From Hydractinia symbiolongicarpus (Eukaryota; Cnidaria; Hydrozoa; Anthoathecata; Hydractiniidae), in NCBI RefSeq assembly GCF_029227915.1, contig NC_079880.1, positions 25,413,501 to 25,477,500 of the forward strand: a stretch of DNA of 64,000 nt, in the 5' to 3' direction. Below the pieces are notes generated by a model. It ran no database searches. It was not told where the DNA came from and saw only the letters and a list, made by a program, of their open reading frames with translations. Of this stretch, positions 10,177 through 21,690 are shown piece after piece; the first letter of the stretch is position 1, and every line of letters starts with the position of its first letter. Position numbers and translations under genes: made by a program.

Positions 10177-11115
10177 TCACCATTTGGGGCTGCATCAAAA
10201 ACGAATGGCACTGTTCAGATGATTCTTGGTCTCTCCTCCCCCAAAGATTTATTCAGTTAATGGTAGCATAAACAAAGATGATTATTCAGTGCACTATTTT
10301 CCTTTTGATGAGGCCGTCAATTTCTTCAAGTGCTTAGGCAAAGGTTGCTACTTGGCAAAATTAGACATTCAACATGCCTTTTTGCTATGTCCAGTTCATC
10401 CTGATGCCTGGCACTTACTAGCCTATAAGTGGGGAAATAGATTTCATTTTGATATTGTGTTTCCTTCTGGTGGTAGATCTTTTCCATTTAATTTTAATAG
10501 CTTTGCGAACTTAATCACATGTATTTTCCTCGTCTTGGTGAACATAAGGAACAATAACTTTTTATTAATTGGAGTCTCACTGGCCTCTGGGAAAATTACT
10601 AGTTCAATGCAATTAATTACTTACCTTGGCATCGAGCAAGATACAGTTAATCTCATGATCAGGTTCCTAACTGAAGTGGTAATCCAGGAAAAAATGCACC
10701 AAACGTGATTTGTTGTCATTAATTGGGTCCATTTCCCTTACTTCCAAGGTGGTGAAATGCGGTCGAACTATAGAGAGACGCGTCAGGATTAAGTCTTGGA
10801 GGATATTATAATGGTTGGTGGTATTTATTACCCATTCATTTGCAGTAAGATTATAGTATCAGTTTTTGTAAGCTATTAGGCATTGCGATTACCACAACTT
10901 GCTGGGGTGAAATATGGGGAAATAAGGAAGTTGTCTTACGCACAGATAATGAAGTTATTGTTTATGTTTGGCAAACAGGGTCGTGTAAATGCATACACAT
11001 CATGCCATTAATTCAGACATTGTTCTTTTTTACTGCCAAGAGGAAGTCAATCTATTGTTGTGTCATATAGCTGAAAGTTCTAACACTTACGCTAATCTCC
11101 TATCTCGATTACAGG
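10177..11115 (+). pseudogene. DIRS-type retrotransposon relic (reverse transcriptase and RNase H)
   Basis: A decayed coding stretch resembles DIRS1-like tyrosine-recombinase retrotransposons. It reads SPFGAASKTNGTVQMILGLS, then SVNGSINKDDYSVHYFPFDEA, KGCYLAKLDIQHAFLLCPVH, and WHLLAYKWGNRFHFD followed by a PSGGRSFPF motif. In the family this span covers the reverse transcriptase fingers and the first catalytic aspartate (LDI). Further on, DNEVIVYVWQTG and a later LISYLDYR-like LSRL segment (about 10940-11115) look like the RNase H domain. Frame breaks occur before SVNGSI and after the RT core. No terminal repeats were located. Confidence 0.75.
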
Positions 11116-11536
11116 TCACAAAGATCAAAGCCATATACAGAAAGACAGATGTAGAAGCCACACTTAACCCCAAGTTAATATCAGATCAATATCATCTACA
11201 AGTAGGCAGCAATGTGTCTACTAAAACAGCTGTCCCTGCAACTTTTCGTGTTTTTTTCCTCATAATAAAGCCTTGTGGGTTTTAAAGTATGTCTCGGAAT
11301 ATGTTTGTCTATCGAATTCCTCGTTTCATCCAGCAATTCATCTGGCATCTTCTGACCTTTTATTCTTTTTGAAAAGTTGCATGCTTACTAATTATAGCAT
11401 ACAAAACAGATCATTTTTGGCAAGAAATAAAAACCCGACTGGCTAACTTTGGAGGAAATTTATGTGCTGTTAATGCGGTTAGACACTGTTATCAATCTGG
11501 GTCCTGTGTTCAGAATTTATTCATTTAGTATGCGCT
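11116..11536. other. Unassigned, probably decayed DIRS sequence
   Basis: The stretch follows the RNase H-like relic directly and may be the recombinase part of the same element, but I cannot identify recombinase motifs. No other feature is visible. Confidence 0.35.
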
Positions 11537-11692
11537 GGCATTGCCTATCGAATTTGCCTCACATGGCATGAGTTAAGCCGTAGCTGTAGCAAAGGCAGTT
11601 GCTAAACATGCCCCCGTTGTGGACCGAGCGACGGACCTTGTGGTTACTAAGCGACCTCCATAACTACATGACCACGCGCCACTATCGGCTAT
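11537..11692 (-). repeat. tRNA-headed SINE (minus strand)
   Basis: On the minus strand the 3' part (ending GATAGGCAATGCC at 11537) is clearly similar to the SINE at 20981-21120. This includes GGGCATGTTTAGCAA and a GCTACAGCTACGG segment. The proposed 5' part, with box A-like and box B-like (GGTCCGTCGC) motifs, resembles a tRNA head. It is older and more diverged than the other copy. Confidence 0.55.
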
Positions 11693-11879
11693 TACGATTA
11701 TATTTATCATTGGAAAAAGGGCGTTTTCCAGCTTTCTCTCAAAATTTCAGGAAAATGATGTGTTCAAATTATGATATCTTTGATCGTGGATTTGTCCACC
11801 GACGTAAATAATGAGATCGCATTGATGTTATGTCTTCACTACTTCTTCAAAAGAGTTTGAGCAAGAGTGCTTAACAAAA

Positions 11880-12800
11880 TAAGAAGCAATTCGGAAAAAA
11901 GATTAGATAAATGGAACAGAGAAGAGCTGACAGAAATCCTTCAAGAAGGACACTTGATAAACAACGTATGAAACGTCGCAGCAACATTTACAACGAAGAT
12001 AAATACGTTACTAAAATGTTTTCAAACTGTATAAGAAATAAGAAAGCTCTCAAAATACTTAGCAAAGCTTTAAAAAAGGGTAAACTTCCAGTGCACGCTG
12101 ATAATATGAATTTGCTGGCTGAGGAACATCCTAAAGCGAAACCAATTAACTCATAACTGAAACGACCAATCGCTCCATACATACACAGTGGTTCTTTAAA
12201 GACTCACTCAGTTGGAGACAGCATGAAAAATTACTATATCGCCACGATCAACAAGGATCCAAAGCTCTCACCCTAAGGTACAGAAGTATAGTGAACTCAC
12301 GATCATTGTCGGATCCCTATCTCTCTTGAGGTACGGTCCTGTAATAAGGACATACGTCATCTGAATCAGAAGTACAGCAGCGAAGTGGTATTTACTACCG
12401 CCTAGAGCATCTTTGGACAGGATGAAAAGCCATTAAGTTATTTGTTGGGAAGACCGCAAAGCTCGGCCTATGCAGCAAGGTGTCGCGAAAGAAAGTTGCT
12501 CACTGGCTATCTCAGCGACTACTCCGGCTTCAACACATTCAAGACCCAAAGAGGATTGACCTCCCTCACTGCAACATAACTAAGCCGAACGAAATGCACA
12601 AGTTTGACTTGCTGAATATGCTACACAATAAGCTATATGGGAAAACGTACAAATATATACCAACAAGCATCAATCGGGCTTCGAGGTACAAGGTAACAAG
12701 ACCCATAAAGAAAAAAGATGTCCTTGAAACGACACCATGCATGAACAGCGCTGAAATCGTCACGGAACGCAATTCCTACGTCTTTTTTACAATGGCCTGA
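11880..12800 (+). pseudogene. Integrase-bearing element relic (F54H12.3-like class)
   Basis: Open pieces at 11911-12156 and 12480-12800 flank a frame-broken middle. The second piece reads KVAHWLSQR, then PHCNITKPNEMHKFDLLNML, LYGKTYKYIPTSINRASRYK and VTRPIKKK. This follows the order of the integrase catalytic core in the F54H12.3-like transposon proteins I know from nematodes and cnidarians, possibly of Maverick/Polinton type. The first acidic residue falls in KFDLLNM; the second (normally DVASRYK) is replaced by NRASRYK. With stops and frameshifts it is a relic. Confidence 0.55.
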
Positions 12801-14125
12801 TCCCAATTCCTACGCTCACCGTGTAGTTGTTTCACATCCTTTCTTACAAATCATCGCTTAAACTTCATAGCCTTCGGTTCTCTACAGCACTATATAAACT
12901 TCAAAACGCCAAAGTCTAACGAAAACATTAGGGGAACTTTTGTCTCTTCCAAAAGATAAGATAGCCCTGCCCCACTATTTCTTGTCTTTTCGCAGTTTTT
13001 TAACTCAATTTAAAAAATGTCGCGCCATGTTACAAATATCTAAGAATCCGCCGGGATCTACACGCTTGAAACGAGGTTACAAGTCCTCATCGTACAAAGT
13101 CCCAATATATTTCGCTTCAGCAAATACAATGTTTAGCAGGGTAAGTTGTAAAGAAGACATATTTTCTTTGTACCTCCAAAAGTCCGACCATATTTTTGCA
13201 TGGACAAAACTATACCAAACGGTTCAGATTATTCGAAATGCATTACAAAGTGCATTGGAAAACTTTAAGAATAATTTAGATGTCGTCAAGATCACCTTCT
13301 GTGTATTAAAGATGCTTGCAAGTCCTTTCAAAATGTGCTGAAATGGTTTTAAAAAACTTCTTTAGTTTTTTTTTTTGCATGGTGCTTTGCAAACCTATCT
13401 TTTTTTTCTGTATCACCATCGTAAGCAATCATCAGAAAGGTCACAGTAAGTAAAACCTTGTCTTCGTAAAAGGGGGACAGATCTGTCTGCTCCTCCAAGT
13501 CAGAGCGTCTATACCTTTTATACTTCCTCACTGCACCTTTTGTGGAGCTTTACAACCTAGAAGTGAGAAGAGATTGTCTTAGCTTTTCAGGAAATTCGTC
13601 CGCGTTCATGCGTTTTCTCACAACCTGTTGGCCCGGTAAAGAACGCTGTATGCGGGACCATCACTATCTTGTCTTGAGTCATTTATTAAATCGTGTTTAC
13701 CGATAAAGCACACTATAATGCGCAGAGTCTGTGCTGCTCACAATCGTACGCTTCTTGTTTGTACTACTTAGTTCTAGAACAAACAATAGTCGTAGAGGTC
13801 CTGTTCTTATTGATTGTAATTCGGCGTTTGAGCCTAGAAACGTGACACTAGAAGAAAACATTCTAAACGATATTATTGAAATTGTTTACCCAGGATAGTC
13901 TTTTCAGTTTTTATTGATACTGTTGCCAGCGAGTATCCTGCAAAGAGGGTCCCAGTACATTCAACGCTTCCGTTTGAGCTACGAAACTCGCGCAAGCATA
14001 GTAATCAACTAGAAAACGGCCTAAAATATTAATCCTACTCTCATGCTAAACGTTAAGAAGAAGGAATAGTTTCAAAATATTTTAAAAGTGCCTGACCGGA
14101 CCTTCCGCACTGGAAGCAAACACTC
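12801..14125. other. Unassigned, repeat-derived
   Basis: The region between two integrase relics is slightly GC-richer than its flanks. It contains an open frame of 133 codons (12940-13341) that I do not recognise. It is probably further decayed mobile-element sequence, but no motif proves this. Confidence 0.35.
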
Positions 14126-14129
14126 TACT

Positions 14130-14712
14130 ACAAGGCTATCAGTCAGTATTGTGCCAGACGACGGATCTTCCAGCAGGCTTTAGCAACAACAGGAATTCCA
14201 CAATTAACTAATTCATTTGACTTCCGTCCTAATATACTTCGATGCTGACTTCCAAGTTCCTCTCGCTTGTCGTTATTTAAGCATTTTGCATATTTTGAAA
14301 GGTTTTCTACCCAGTTTACACCAACACGTCCTTGAGTTATGAGATCGTATGATTTCTTTTTTCGTAAAGTTTTATCCGATCTTTCTACTTTTCCTTGTGA
14401 TTGAGGGTGTTAAGGTCAGCTTTTAAGCTGTTTTATTTTTTTCCTCTGACAATACCTTTGAACTGATCCATAAAACTCTTTACCCTGGTCACTTTGTAAA
14501 ATATTAGGCGTCCCATGTAAATTGCAAATTTTCTCAAGCTCCATTATAACCTTGCTTGCATGTTTTGAAGTCAGTGGTACTAACCAGTGAAAGCGAGAAA
14601 AGACATCGAGTAAGGACAGTACATAACGATACGTTTTTCTTTGATATTCAACTTCCATATTTTTCATGTCGACCAGATCGATTTGATGGATATGATGAAC
14701 CTGGAAAGCAAA
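14130..14712 (-). pseudogene. Retroviral-type integrase relic (KRBA2-like class)
   Basis: Reading the minus strand: HHIHQIDLVDMKNMEVEY, then YRYVLSLLDVFSRFHWLVPL, then ILQSDQGKEFYGS, a stop, and HPQSQGKVERSDKTLRKK followed by GVNWVENLSKYAKCLN and GRKSNELVN. These are the D, D and E blocks of an rve integrase core (DLVD, QSDQGKEF, SQGKVER) in the correct order. In-frame stops between blocks make it a pseudogene. The parent element type is uncertain: Ty3/Gypsy-like, or one of the domesticable integrase families. Confidence 0.7.
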
Positions 14713-15199
14713 CGATACTATTTTTAAATTGTCTTATTATCTAGCGTAATTAACACAAGTCAACTGTCGATTATAATAAAGGTAATACAAAAATACAAAG
14801 TAACGTCATTTCACAATTATGTAAATCAATTCAGCAACCTTGATAACAGTCTTCTTAAGCTTGGATGATAAGAAACGGGGACCCAACGTCGCAAACAAAC
14901 TAAAAGGCGAGGTTTTCTTCCCCATGCCTTTACATTTAATTTAAAATGACCACAGTATGAATAGAACCTATTTCATTTGCAGTGACTGGTTTAGGAACTG
15001 CTTTGCTGTTGAATTTCATAGTGAATTTTTTAAACTCCGCATCATTTGATGTTATACTGAGAATTTTTCTGCCACTGATTTCCGCATATGCGTCCGTAGC
15101 TCTGTTCATTAGTAATTTTTGACAGAAAAGAAGACTACAAAAAGTAATTTACTACGTAAAATAATACATATTTAACATCGAAATGCCAAAACCATACCT
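14713..15199. other. Intergenic, no gene seen
   Basis: AT-rich sequence between the integrase relic and the start of duplication copy B. I see no coding or repeat signal that I can name. Confidence 0.45.
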
Positions 15200-15485
15200 C
15201 GGGTATACCACATTTTTTAAGTTTGATTGAAAATATTCAAATACTTTCTATATAAATATTTTTCTGTTCATTTATATTCAAAATCAATATATCAAAAACA
15301 TATCGCTGGTTCACCACAATTTTCAAGTTCGATTCAAAGTACTTTCTATATTTAAGTGTTTCTCTGTATTCCATTCATATCCGTAATACAACTTAAATAA
15401 TTTATAATAAGTTTCTATTTGTTTCTTTTAAACTTGATAAGACAAAAACAGTTTAACAAGCAAAACTCACCAATTCAAAAAGAAG

Positions 15486-18295
15486 ATGTTTATATTCTTA
15501 AAGATTGCAGTTTTTACATTGCAAATTCTTTTTGTTTGGGGTGGTTATTATACTTTGGATGATGAATTGCCCGACGGCGGTGTAACAAAGTATTTTAAAA
15601 ACTGCACTGAAGTGAGCTGTTTGTTGCAATGTGAAAGAGAGAAACAATGTGACCGAATCATGTTTAAGTTACACAATAAACAGATGAGAAATGGAGAGTG
15701 TTGGTTTGTTAAGAACACAACTGATAAAGGGGAAGAGATGCAGACTTTGAAAAAAGACAAATCCATTAAAAGCTATCAAAAGGTTCAAAAATGTGTAGAT
15801 TTTCTTTTGTTATCATTCTTATATTCTATAAAACTTAAACCTCAGAATTAACGTAGACAGGTTTTCCTCTCAAAGTATTATGATCAGTATTTGCGCTCTT
15901 TTTTACAGACAGGTTATTATAATAAAAACGCACAAATTACTTCAATGGTTTTAGAAAAAAGACTAATGTTTTTTCCACCAAAATTTGCATAGATGCTTGA
16001 CCAAATTTTTAACAAAAAATTTGACTGTACAAATGGTTCCAACATTTACCTTTGCATTTTTCCCTTCATTTTTTGCTATCCCCTTTTCTATATTTTAAAA
16101 TGCCTCGTAAGGAATAAAGAATCTTCAACATATCATAAACATATAAAGAAAATAAAAAAATAGAATTTTGACCAAATAAACAAGTGTAAAAAGGTTTAAA
16201 TAAATTTGATATTTAGACGACACCTGAATGCCCATCAAAAGCGAAGTGCTACTATGGAAACTGCGCCATTACCAACGATTTGAAAGGATACAACTGTGAA
16301 TGTCAAGGTAGATGAAGTTTTTCACAAAATGAGGTTTTTTTAATTTTTTTTTTATAAGTTACTACATTATTTAACAGTGAGAATAGATGTGTTGGTTTGG
16401 CAATGAAATTTTAAACAACAAATATTAGCTTGACAATAATACGAAGACTGTGTTTATCTGTGTGTACGTGTGTGTACGGGCATAGTAGATGTCTTCATTT
16501 TCCTTTGATGTAGCTGAAAAAGTTCTGTCTTAAATGTTAAATTTTCTGATGTTACATCACGGCGACGACGTCATTAATGTAACGTCAAAAGCATTTTTAA
16601 ATTTAGCGAAGATATTACATTGCACTTTCATGTTTAAAGCGGCGTTTATCAGATTTTATCCGACAGATCCTGTCTGAAAGTCTTTTTCATTAAATATACA
16701 TATCAGATTCTTGCGATTTCATTTGTATCAGATGTCGAATTTTTTTTCATTTTTTTTTCAACATGGTTCCTTCCGCGCGAAGGCGTGTTAGCTGTTTTAT
16801 TGAAAAGGCAAAATCAACGAAAACAGGGAAAGAAATGATTTTGGCTCATTTCTAAAATGTCGCAAATGCGAATGATTGTCTTTGCTTTGTTGTTTCCCCT
16901 TTCATAAGTTTAATAAAAATTTCTGTTTTTGACATTTTGATTTATTGAAAGATGTTTTCCCTCTCGTGCTATTGACATTATATGAATTCTAAAATCAGTA
17001 ATATTTAATAAAGCAAACTGTTCATTGGTTAATTCTCTTCAGACAAAATCTGAAAAGTTGAAGTTTTTCAACTTTGTGTCTGACGACAATTTTGACAATA
17101 TTAAAAAGCTTCCAATATTTTTGTTTACATTATCAGATTTTGTCGAATAAGATAAATCAGTCAGACAAAATCTGATAATGTAAACGCTGATTAAGGCTTT
17201 ATAACTTGGAAACGACTGGAATAACTGACATTCTCGGGAGGGGATAAAGGCAATTTCATCGGGCAAGCTCGACCGGAAGATTTTGCTACATTTTTATAAT
17301 CCATTTTGCATGTAGAGGCTTTAAATCAATTAACAAAACCTCGCTGCAACAAAATGAACATGTTCATCCATGTTACATTATGACATGTTGAAACATGCAT
17401 GTCCAATGAATGCGTGAAATTTTGCATCGAATTGTTCGACAGCTCCTAACAGTTCTTATGTATTCTTAGCTAAAATTAAACCGATTACATTCAAATCATT
17501 TTTCAATTGAGTTACTTCTAACAAAATTTATAGGAACTATTACTTTCTACCACGAAGGTCACTTCTAACCATCAACTGATTTACCTTCAACCATCAATCG
17601 AGTTACTTTAAACCATTAATTGAGTTACTTTAAACCATTAGTTAAGTTACTTCCATCCATAAATTAAGTCATCTCGAACCATCAATTAAGTTCTTCCAAC
17701 CGTTAATTGAGTTACCTTTAACCAGCAATGGAGTTGCTCAACCGTCAATTAAGTTCTTCCAACCATCAAGGTTACTTTCAACCATTAATTAAGTTACTTG
17801 CAACCATCAGTTAACTTTATTGTTATTTATAATACAAATTATTTTGCAGATGATTGGATTTTATTAAAAAGTAATGTCTGCTTTGGAGCAAGGGCAAACC
17901 AATATGGAACATTCAACATACAATATGATGCATACATGACTGGCATAAAATTGGTGCATGTTGGAGGAAATGGAGTGACATGCTTGGAGAATGTAGCATT
18001 GACAAAATGGGGATGCGATTCTATAAACCAATATTCTAACAAGTATGTTAGTGTTGTTATAACCAATTATCAAAACAACGTGCTTTACCCATACATGGGT
18101 CATCTTGGGGAAGGTTTTTATTCCGTACCAGGATACAACGCGAACTCGCCATACTTGATCTTTGGTGGAAGGAATTACACTGTTTACAGAAACAAAGAGT
18201 TGCGAATACATTATGGTGAAACATTAATGGGATACCACCAAAAAAACAATGGTACATCTTGCGCAGATATTTATGCAAAGTTGTGTGACGTTTAA
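15486..18295 (+). CDS. Secreted PAN-EGF protein with cnidarian-type C-terminal domain, copy B
   Basis: The model is join(15486..15782, 16217..16307, 17850..18295), 277 residues, with phases 0 and 1 kept. A signal peptide (MFIFLKIAVFTLQILFVWG) is followed by a PAN/Apple-like module with NCTEVSCLLQCEREKQCD and GECWFVK. Exon 2 encodes one EGF-like domain (CPSKAKCYYGNCAITND to CECQG). Exon 3 encodes a C-terminal domain of about 145 residues: WILLKSNVCFGARANQYG, IKLVHVGGNGVTC, TKWGCDSINQ, ELRIHYGETL, and a closing NNGTSCADIYAK. I associate this domain with cnidarian extracellular proteins, but its function is unknown. The first donor (AAG|GTTCAA) is weak. The protein is probably secreted and may act in adhesion or recognition. 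Confidence 0.8.
17505..17815. repeat. Intronic minisatellite, copy B
   Basis: Imperfect AACCATTAATTAAGTTACTT-type units precede the last exon, orthologous to 7605-7925. The array ends about 35 bp before the AG acceptor at 17848-17849. Confidence 0.75.
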
Positions 18296-18299
18296 ATGT

Positions 18300-19122
18300 G
18301 ATGATTGGTGATTAATTGACTGTGTCCTTTTTATGACGTGTTTATTCACAAGATTCTATTCTTAGGACATTTTTTTTTATTTTAATGCTTCGTGTTTATA
18401 CAGAATCTTTTTTTAACATTAGTCGTTTTTTCACTGAACAGAAAAATTCACTAAAGCTGTTTAATTTTTATTTAACCGGAAAACAAAGAAACGTTTCGTT
18501 TTATAATTTTTTAAGAATATTGTAATCAAAATTTAAAACAGTTTAAAAAGTACGTAAGCTTAAAGCACCAGGATTATTACCAGAAGAATGGTTTATATAT
18601 ATTATTTACGTAGAACCCTTGATTTGCGAACTTACTCAAAAACTCCTTCAATTCTTGTGACCTTTTTCTGAAGAAAAATTGTTTTATTAGATGTAAAACT
18701 ATGCGAATCAAAGATCAATCCTAAATGTGCAACAATAGAAAAGATACCAAACAAAGTTACTAAACCGGGAAACCTTATTGTTTGAAAAAAATTTAGAAAT
18801 ATGGATGAAATTTTGCGACACTTATTGCAAAAAATTTACATCTATGACAATTCATTTGATAGACACAAATTGGTTTGATTTGAAACAATAGTCATTTAAA
18901 GATTTAAACTTAGATTAATGGTCTTAGTTTGGGACTGTTTTAATTCCCACAGCAGACCACTGATAAACCATTGGATAGCTCAAATTTTTAATAACTGCAA
19001 CTCAGTCGGCTGTTTGGATCAAGAAAGAAAATGTACAAGTTTAAACTTCTCATTCTTTCAACTTTTACAGTGTTCTATCACAAAATTTAAAAATTGTGAA
19101 AGTTGACGCCTGCAGTAGTCTT
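18300..19122. other. Intergenic within the duplication, no gene seen
   Basis: AT-rich sequence downstream of the PAN-EGF gene. Part of it (about 18840-19120) matches copy A near 8840-9030. No coding signal is seen. Confidence 0.5.
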
Positions 19123-19123
19123 A

Positions 19124-19155
<32 letters not shown>

Positions 19156-19156
19156 C
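19123..19156. repeat. ACGC microsatellite, copy B
   Basis: An ACGC run of 8.5 units, longer than the copy A counterpart at 9036-9060. Confidence 0.9.
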
Positions 19157-19489
19157 GTCATTTGACGTCATTTGTAAACAATTTTTCGCCAAGACACCTT
19201 AACAAAGTTATGCTTCCTATTCGAAAAGCTGAAAATAAACACGTAATTACTTCTGGACTAGAAGGTTTTTTTGCGGTTCGAGTTTTCAGAATTTTGAGCC
19301 TCGATCCTTTAAAATATAAAAATATATCTTAGGTATATAATTGTATTTCAGAATGTGTCATTGGCATCGTTTTTATTTGTTTATAGTTTATCATAGCAAT
19401 CTTGGTGTTTCATCTATATTATTAATATCTGCATACGTTGTAAATAATTTTTTGACGTAATTAAAAAATGTGTCGTTGGACTATTTGTT

Positions 19490-20100
19490 TTTCTGTTCAT
19501 ATCATGTGTTTTGTTCATGTCATATGTTTTGTTCATATCATATGTTTTGTTCATATCATATGTTCTGTTTATATCATATGTTCTGTTCATATCAAATCAT
19601 ATGTTCTGTTTATATCATATGTTTTGTTCATATCATATGTTCTGTTTATATCATATGTTTTGTTTATATCATATGTTCTGTTCATATCAAATCATGTTTT
19701 GTTTATATCATGTGTTCTGTTTATATCATGTGTTCTGTTTATATCATATGTTTTGTTTATATCATATGTTTTGTTTATATCATGTGTTCTGTTCATATCA
19801 TATGTTTTGTTCATATCATATGTTTTGTTCATATCATATGTTCTGTTTATATCATATGTTTTGTTTATATCATATGTTTTGTTCATATCAAATCATATGT
19901 TCTGTTCATATCATATGTTTTGTTCATATCATATGTTTTGTTCATATCATGTGTTCTGTTTATATCATATGTTTTGTTTATATCATATGTTCTGTTCATA
20001 TCAAATCATATGTTCTGTTTATATCAAATCATATGTTCTGTTTATATCATATGTTTTGTTCAGATCATATGTTCTGTTCATATCATATGTTCTGTTAGCC
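19490..20100. repeat. 18-bp minisatellite expanded only in copy B
   Basis: About 33 units of CATATCATATGTTCTGTT occur with C/T variation, plus occasional 23-bp units containing an extra CAAAT. The orthologous site in copy A (about 9260-9290) has only one or two units flanked by the same sequences. Because the unit is a multiple of three and lacks stops, long spurious open frames arise in three phases. Confidence 0.92.
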
Positions 20101-20237
20101 TTTGGAATGATAATACTCGTATTCTGCCTGCCGGTCGAAAGATTAAAAATTATAAGCAATAGCTCAAAAATCAGGAGAAATTCTTTAGGAAAAAGGTTTA
20201 TATTCACACATTTGTTTTGTACAAACCCCGTTAAACT

Positions 20238-20473
20238 TTAAAAGTTGTTTTTAAAAGTGGCTTTTGTAGGAATATTGCAAACACTTCCCTGCGTACAAGT
20301 AAAACTTTCCATATCATATATTTCCATTTCCTTAAAAGTTTCCAGTGAGCAGTGGACTTCTATTTTTGCATTTTTTATTGCTTCACTAACATCTTTTAGC
20401 GATAAAAGATAAGTCACTGTCAAAGATTTTTTGCAGAATTTAAACTCCCAACTCCCAGTGCACGTTTCAATTT
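20238..20473 (-). CDS. Candidate terminal exon, cysteine-containing, copy B
   Basis: The minus-strand frame is homologous to 9414-9625. It reads IETCTGSWEFKFCKKSL, LSLKDVSEAIKNAKIEVHC and FTCTQGSVCNIPTK, with an extra 12-residue segment around KEMEIYDMES that is absent from copy A. Five cysteines are conserved between copies. The start is taken at an AG acceptor at about 20474; no upstream exon is identified. The protein family is unknown. Confidence 0.4.
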
Positions 20474-20980
20474 CTTAAAAAAACCTTTAAAAGTTAGGGC
20501 TCATTGTGATTATGTTTTTACACTTCTTTAACCTGTTCGTGTTTGTGTTCAGCTAGAAAAAGAGAAATATTTCGTCAGATTAACGGCTGATAATGAATAT
20601 TTTGAAAACACACGCTTTTTATTGAAAACAGTAAATTCAGGCTACGATTTTGTGAGAAAGCAAAGGCCTACTGAGAATGAACTTAGCCTGAAATCCTTTA
20701 TAAATTACAAATTATAAATTATAAATTAAAAAGGTTCTGACATCAAGGTTGACATTAAGTTGAAAATATATATACACATACAAATTCGATATAGGTGTAT
20801 GTGATTTTGAGATGAAAGCATTTATACTGCGTTTACACATGATCAGTTAAATAAAAAAATATCTGGATTCAAGGAAAACTGATAAATAACAGAAATGTAT
20901 CATTCATCTTTATCTGTTTGCACTCATGAATCAAAACGTATAATTTTTTGAATTATCACCTATACAGATTCAGCAAACCC

Positions 20981-21120
20981 AGGCGCGTAGCCTTGTGGTT
21001 ATTAAGTTTGCTTCGTAATCACAAGGTTCGTGGTCAGCGTGGGCATGTTTAGCAAGTGTCTTTACTACAGCTACGGGTCAACCTATGCAATGTGAGGGAA
21101 ATCGGGTAGGCAATGCCGGT
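20981..21120 (+). repeat. tRNA-headed SINE (plus strand)
   Basis: A box A-like sequence (TAGCCTTGTGG, 20988-20998) and a box B-like sequence (GGTTCGTGGTC, 21025-21035) are spaced as in tRNA genes. They are followed by an unrelated tail ending GTAGGCAATGCC. The tail is shared, inverted, with 11537-11625. It is absent or truncated at the matching place in copy A, near 9672. Confidence 0.6.
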
Positions 21121-21574
21121 GGATACTTAGCGTATACATTCTAAACCACATTAATAACAGTGCTTCTAATACTGAAGTGGCTATATCCTCTGTAAAGTTT
21201 AGGAATAATAATTAAACCTATTTGGAAACTTTTCCGTTTTCGGTTTTTATCGTTTTCATGCTGAATTTGTGTAAATTTAAAGTTTAGTGTAAACCCACTC
21301 CGCATAAATTTCTATTCTTTAGAATCTCAAGTGTAAACACAGTTCAAAAAACCCGTATGATATGGAAAAAAGGGAGAAAAAAACTTAAAAGAGTGGGACT
21401 TTTTTAGTGGGACTGTGTCAAATTTTTTCAAAAACAACGCAATTTTTATTGGACTAAAATAGTCCTTACAGTAACAGTAACGGCACCAAATAATGCTTGA
21501 CTTGAAAGTCTAGTATAATCGTGGAAGTTTCTTTTAACAAATGACGGACGCTTTTAAATAACTAGTCGTTAACC

Positions 21575-21690
21575 CGTGAATAAATTCACGGGTTCGCCTG
21601 TTCTTTATTAGCTGTATTTCGTGTCTTGCTGCTGCGGTTACCATTTTGCGTGACACACAAAAAGACGCATACGGGTGTTATAATATTATA
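21575..21690 (+). repeat. Dispersed repeat with TTCGCCTGTTCTTT core, copy 1
   Basis: The motifs CCGTG..A..TTCACGG, TTCGCCTGTTCTTT, TACCATTTTGCGTGACA and CATACGGGT occur in the same order and orientation at 57555-57670. The short palindrome at the left edge (CCGTGAATAAATTCACGG) suggests a non-autonomous element. Confidence 0.65.

Larger units (their letters stand above)
15200..21530. repeat. Segmental duplication, copy B
   Basis: Homologous to 5240-10120. It is longer because it contains an expanded 18-bp minisatellite (19490-20100), about 60 bp of extra intron near 16730-16795, and a SINE-bearing segment (20500-21120). Much of the intron sequence is nearly identical to copy A, which suggests a fairly recent duplication or gene conversion, while the downstream 3' parts are more diverged. 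Confidence 0.85.

Noticed and set aside
12940-13341. 133-codon plus-strand frame
   Set aside because: No recognised domain, begins with a non-ATG codon, and lies amid decayed mobile-element sequence; left as unassigned.
19468-20241. Long open frames with a repeated FISYVL-type motif in three phases
   Set aside because: They are products of an 18-bp stop-free minisatellite that is nearly absent at the same site in the duplicate copy.
20981-21035. Functional tRNA gene
   Set aside because: Box A and box B are present, but the cloverleaf stems do not pair well and a shared repeat tail follows, so a SINE is the better reading.
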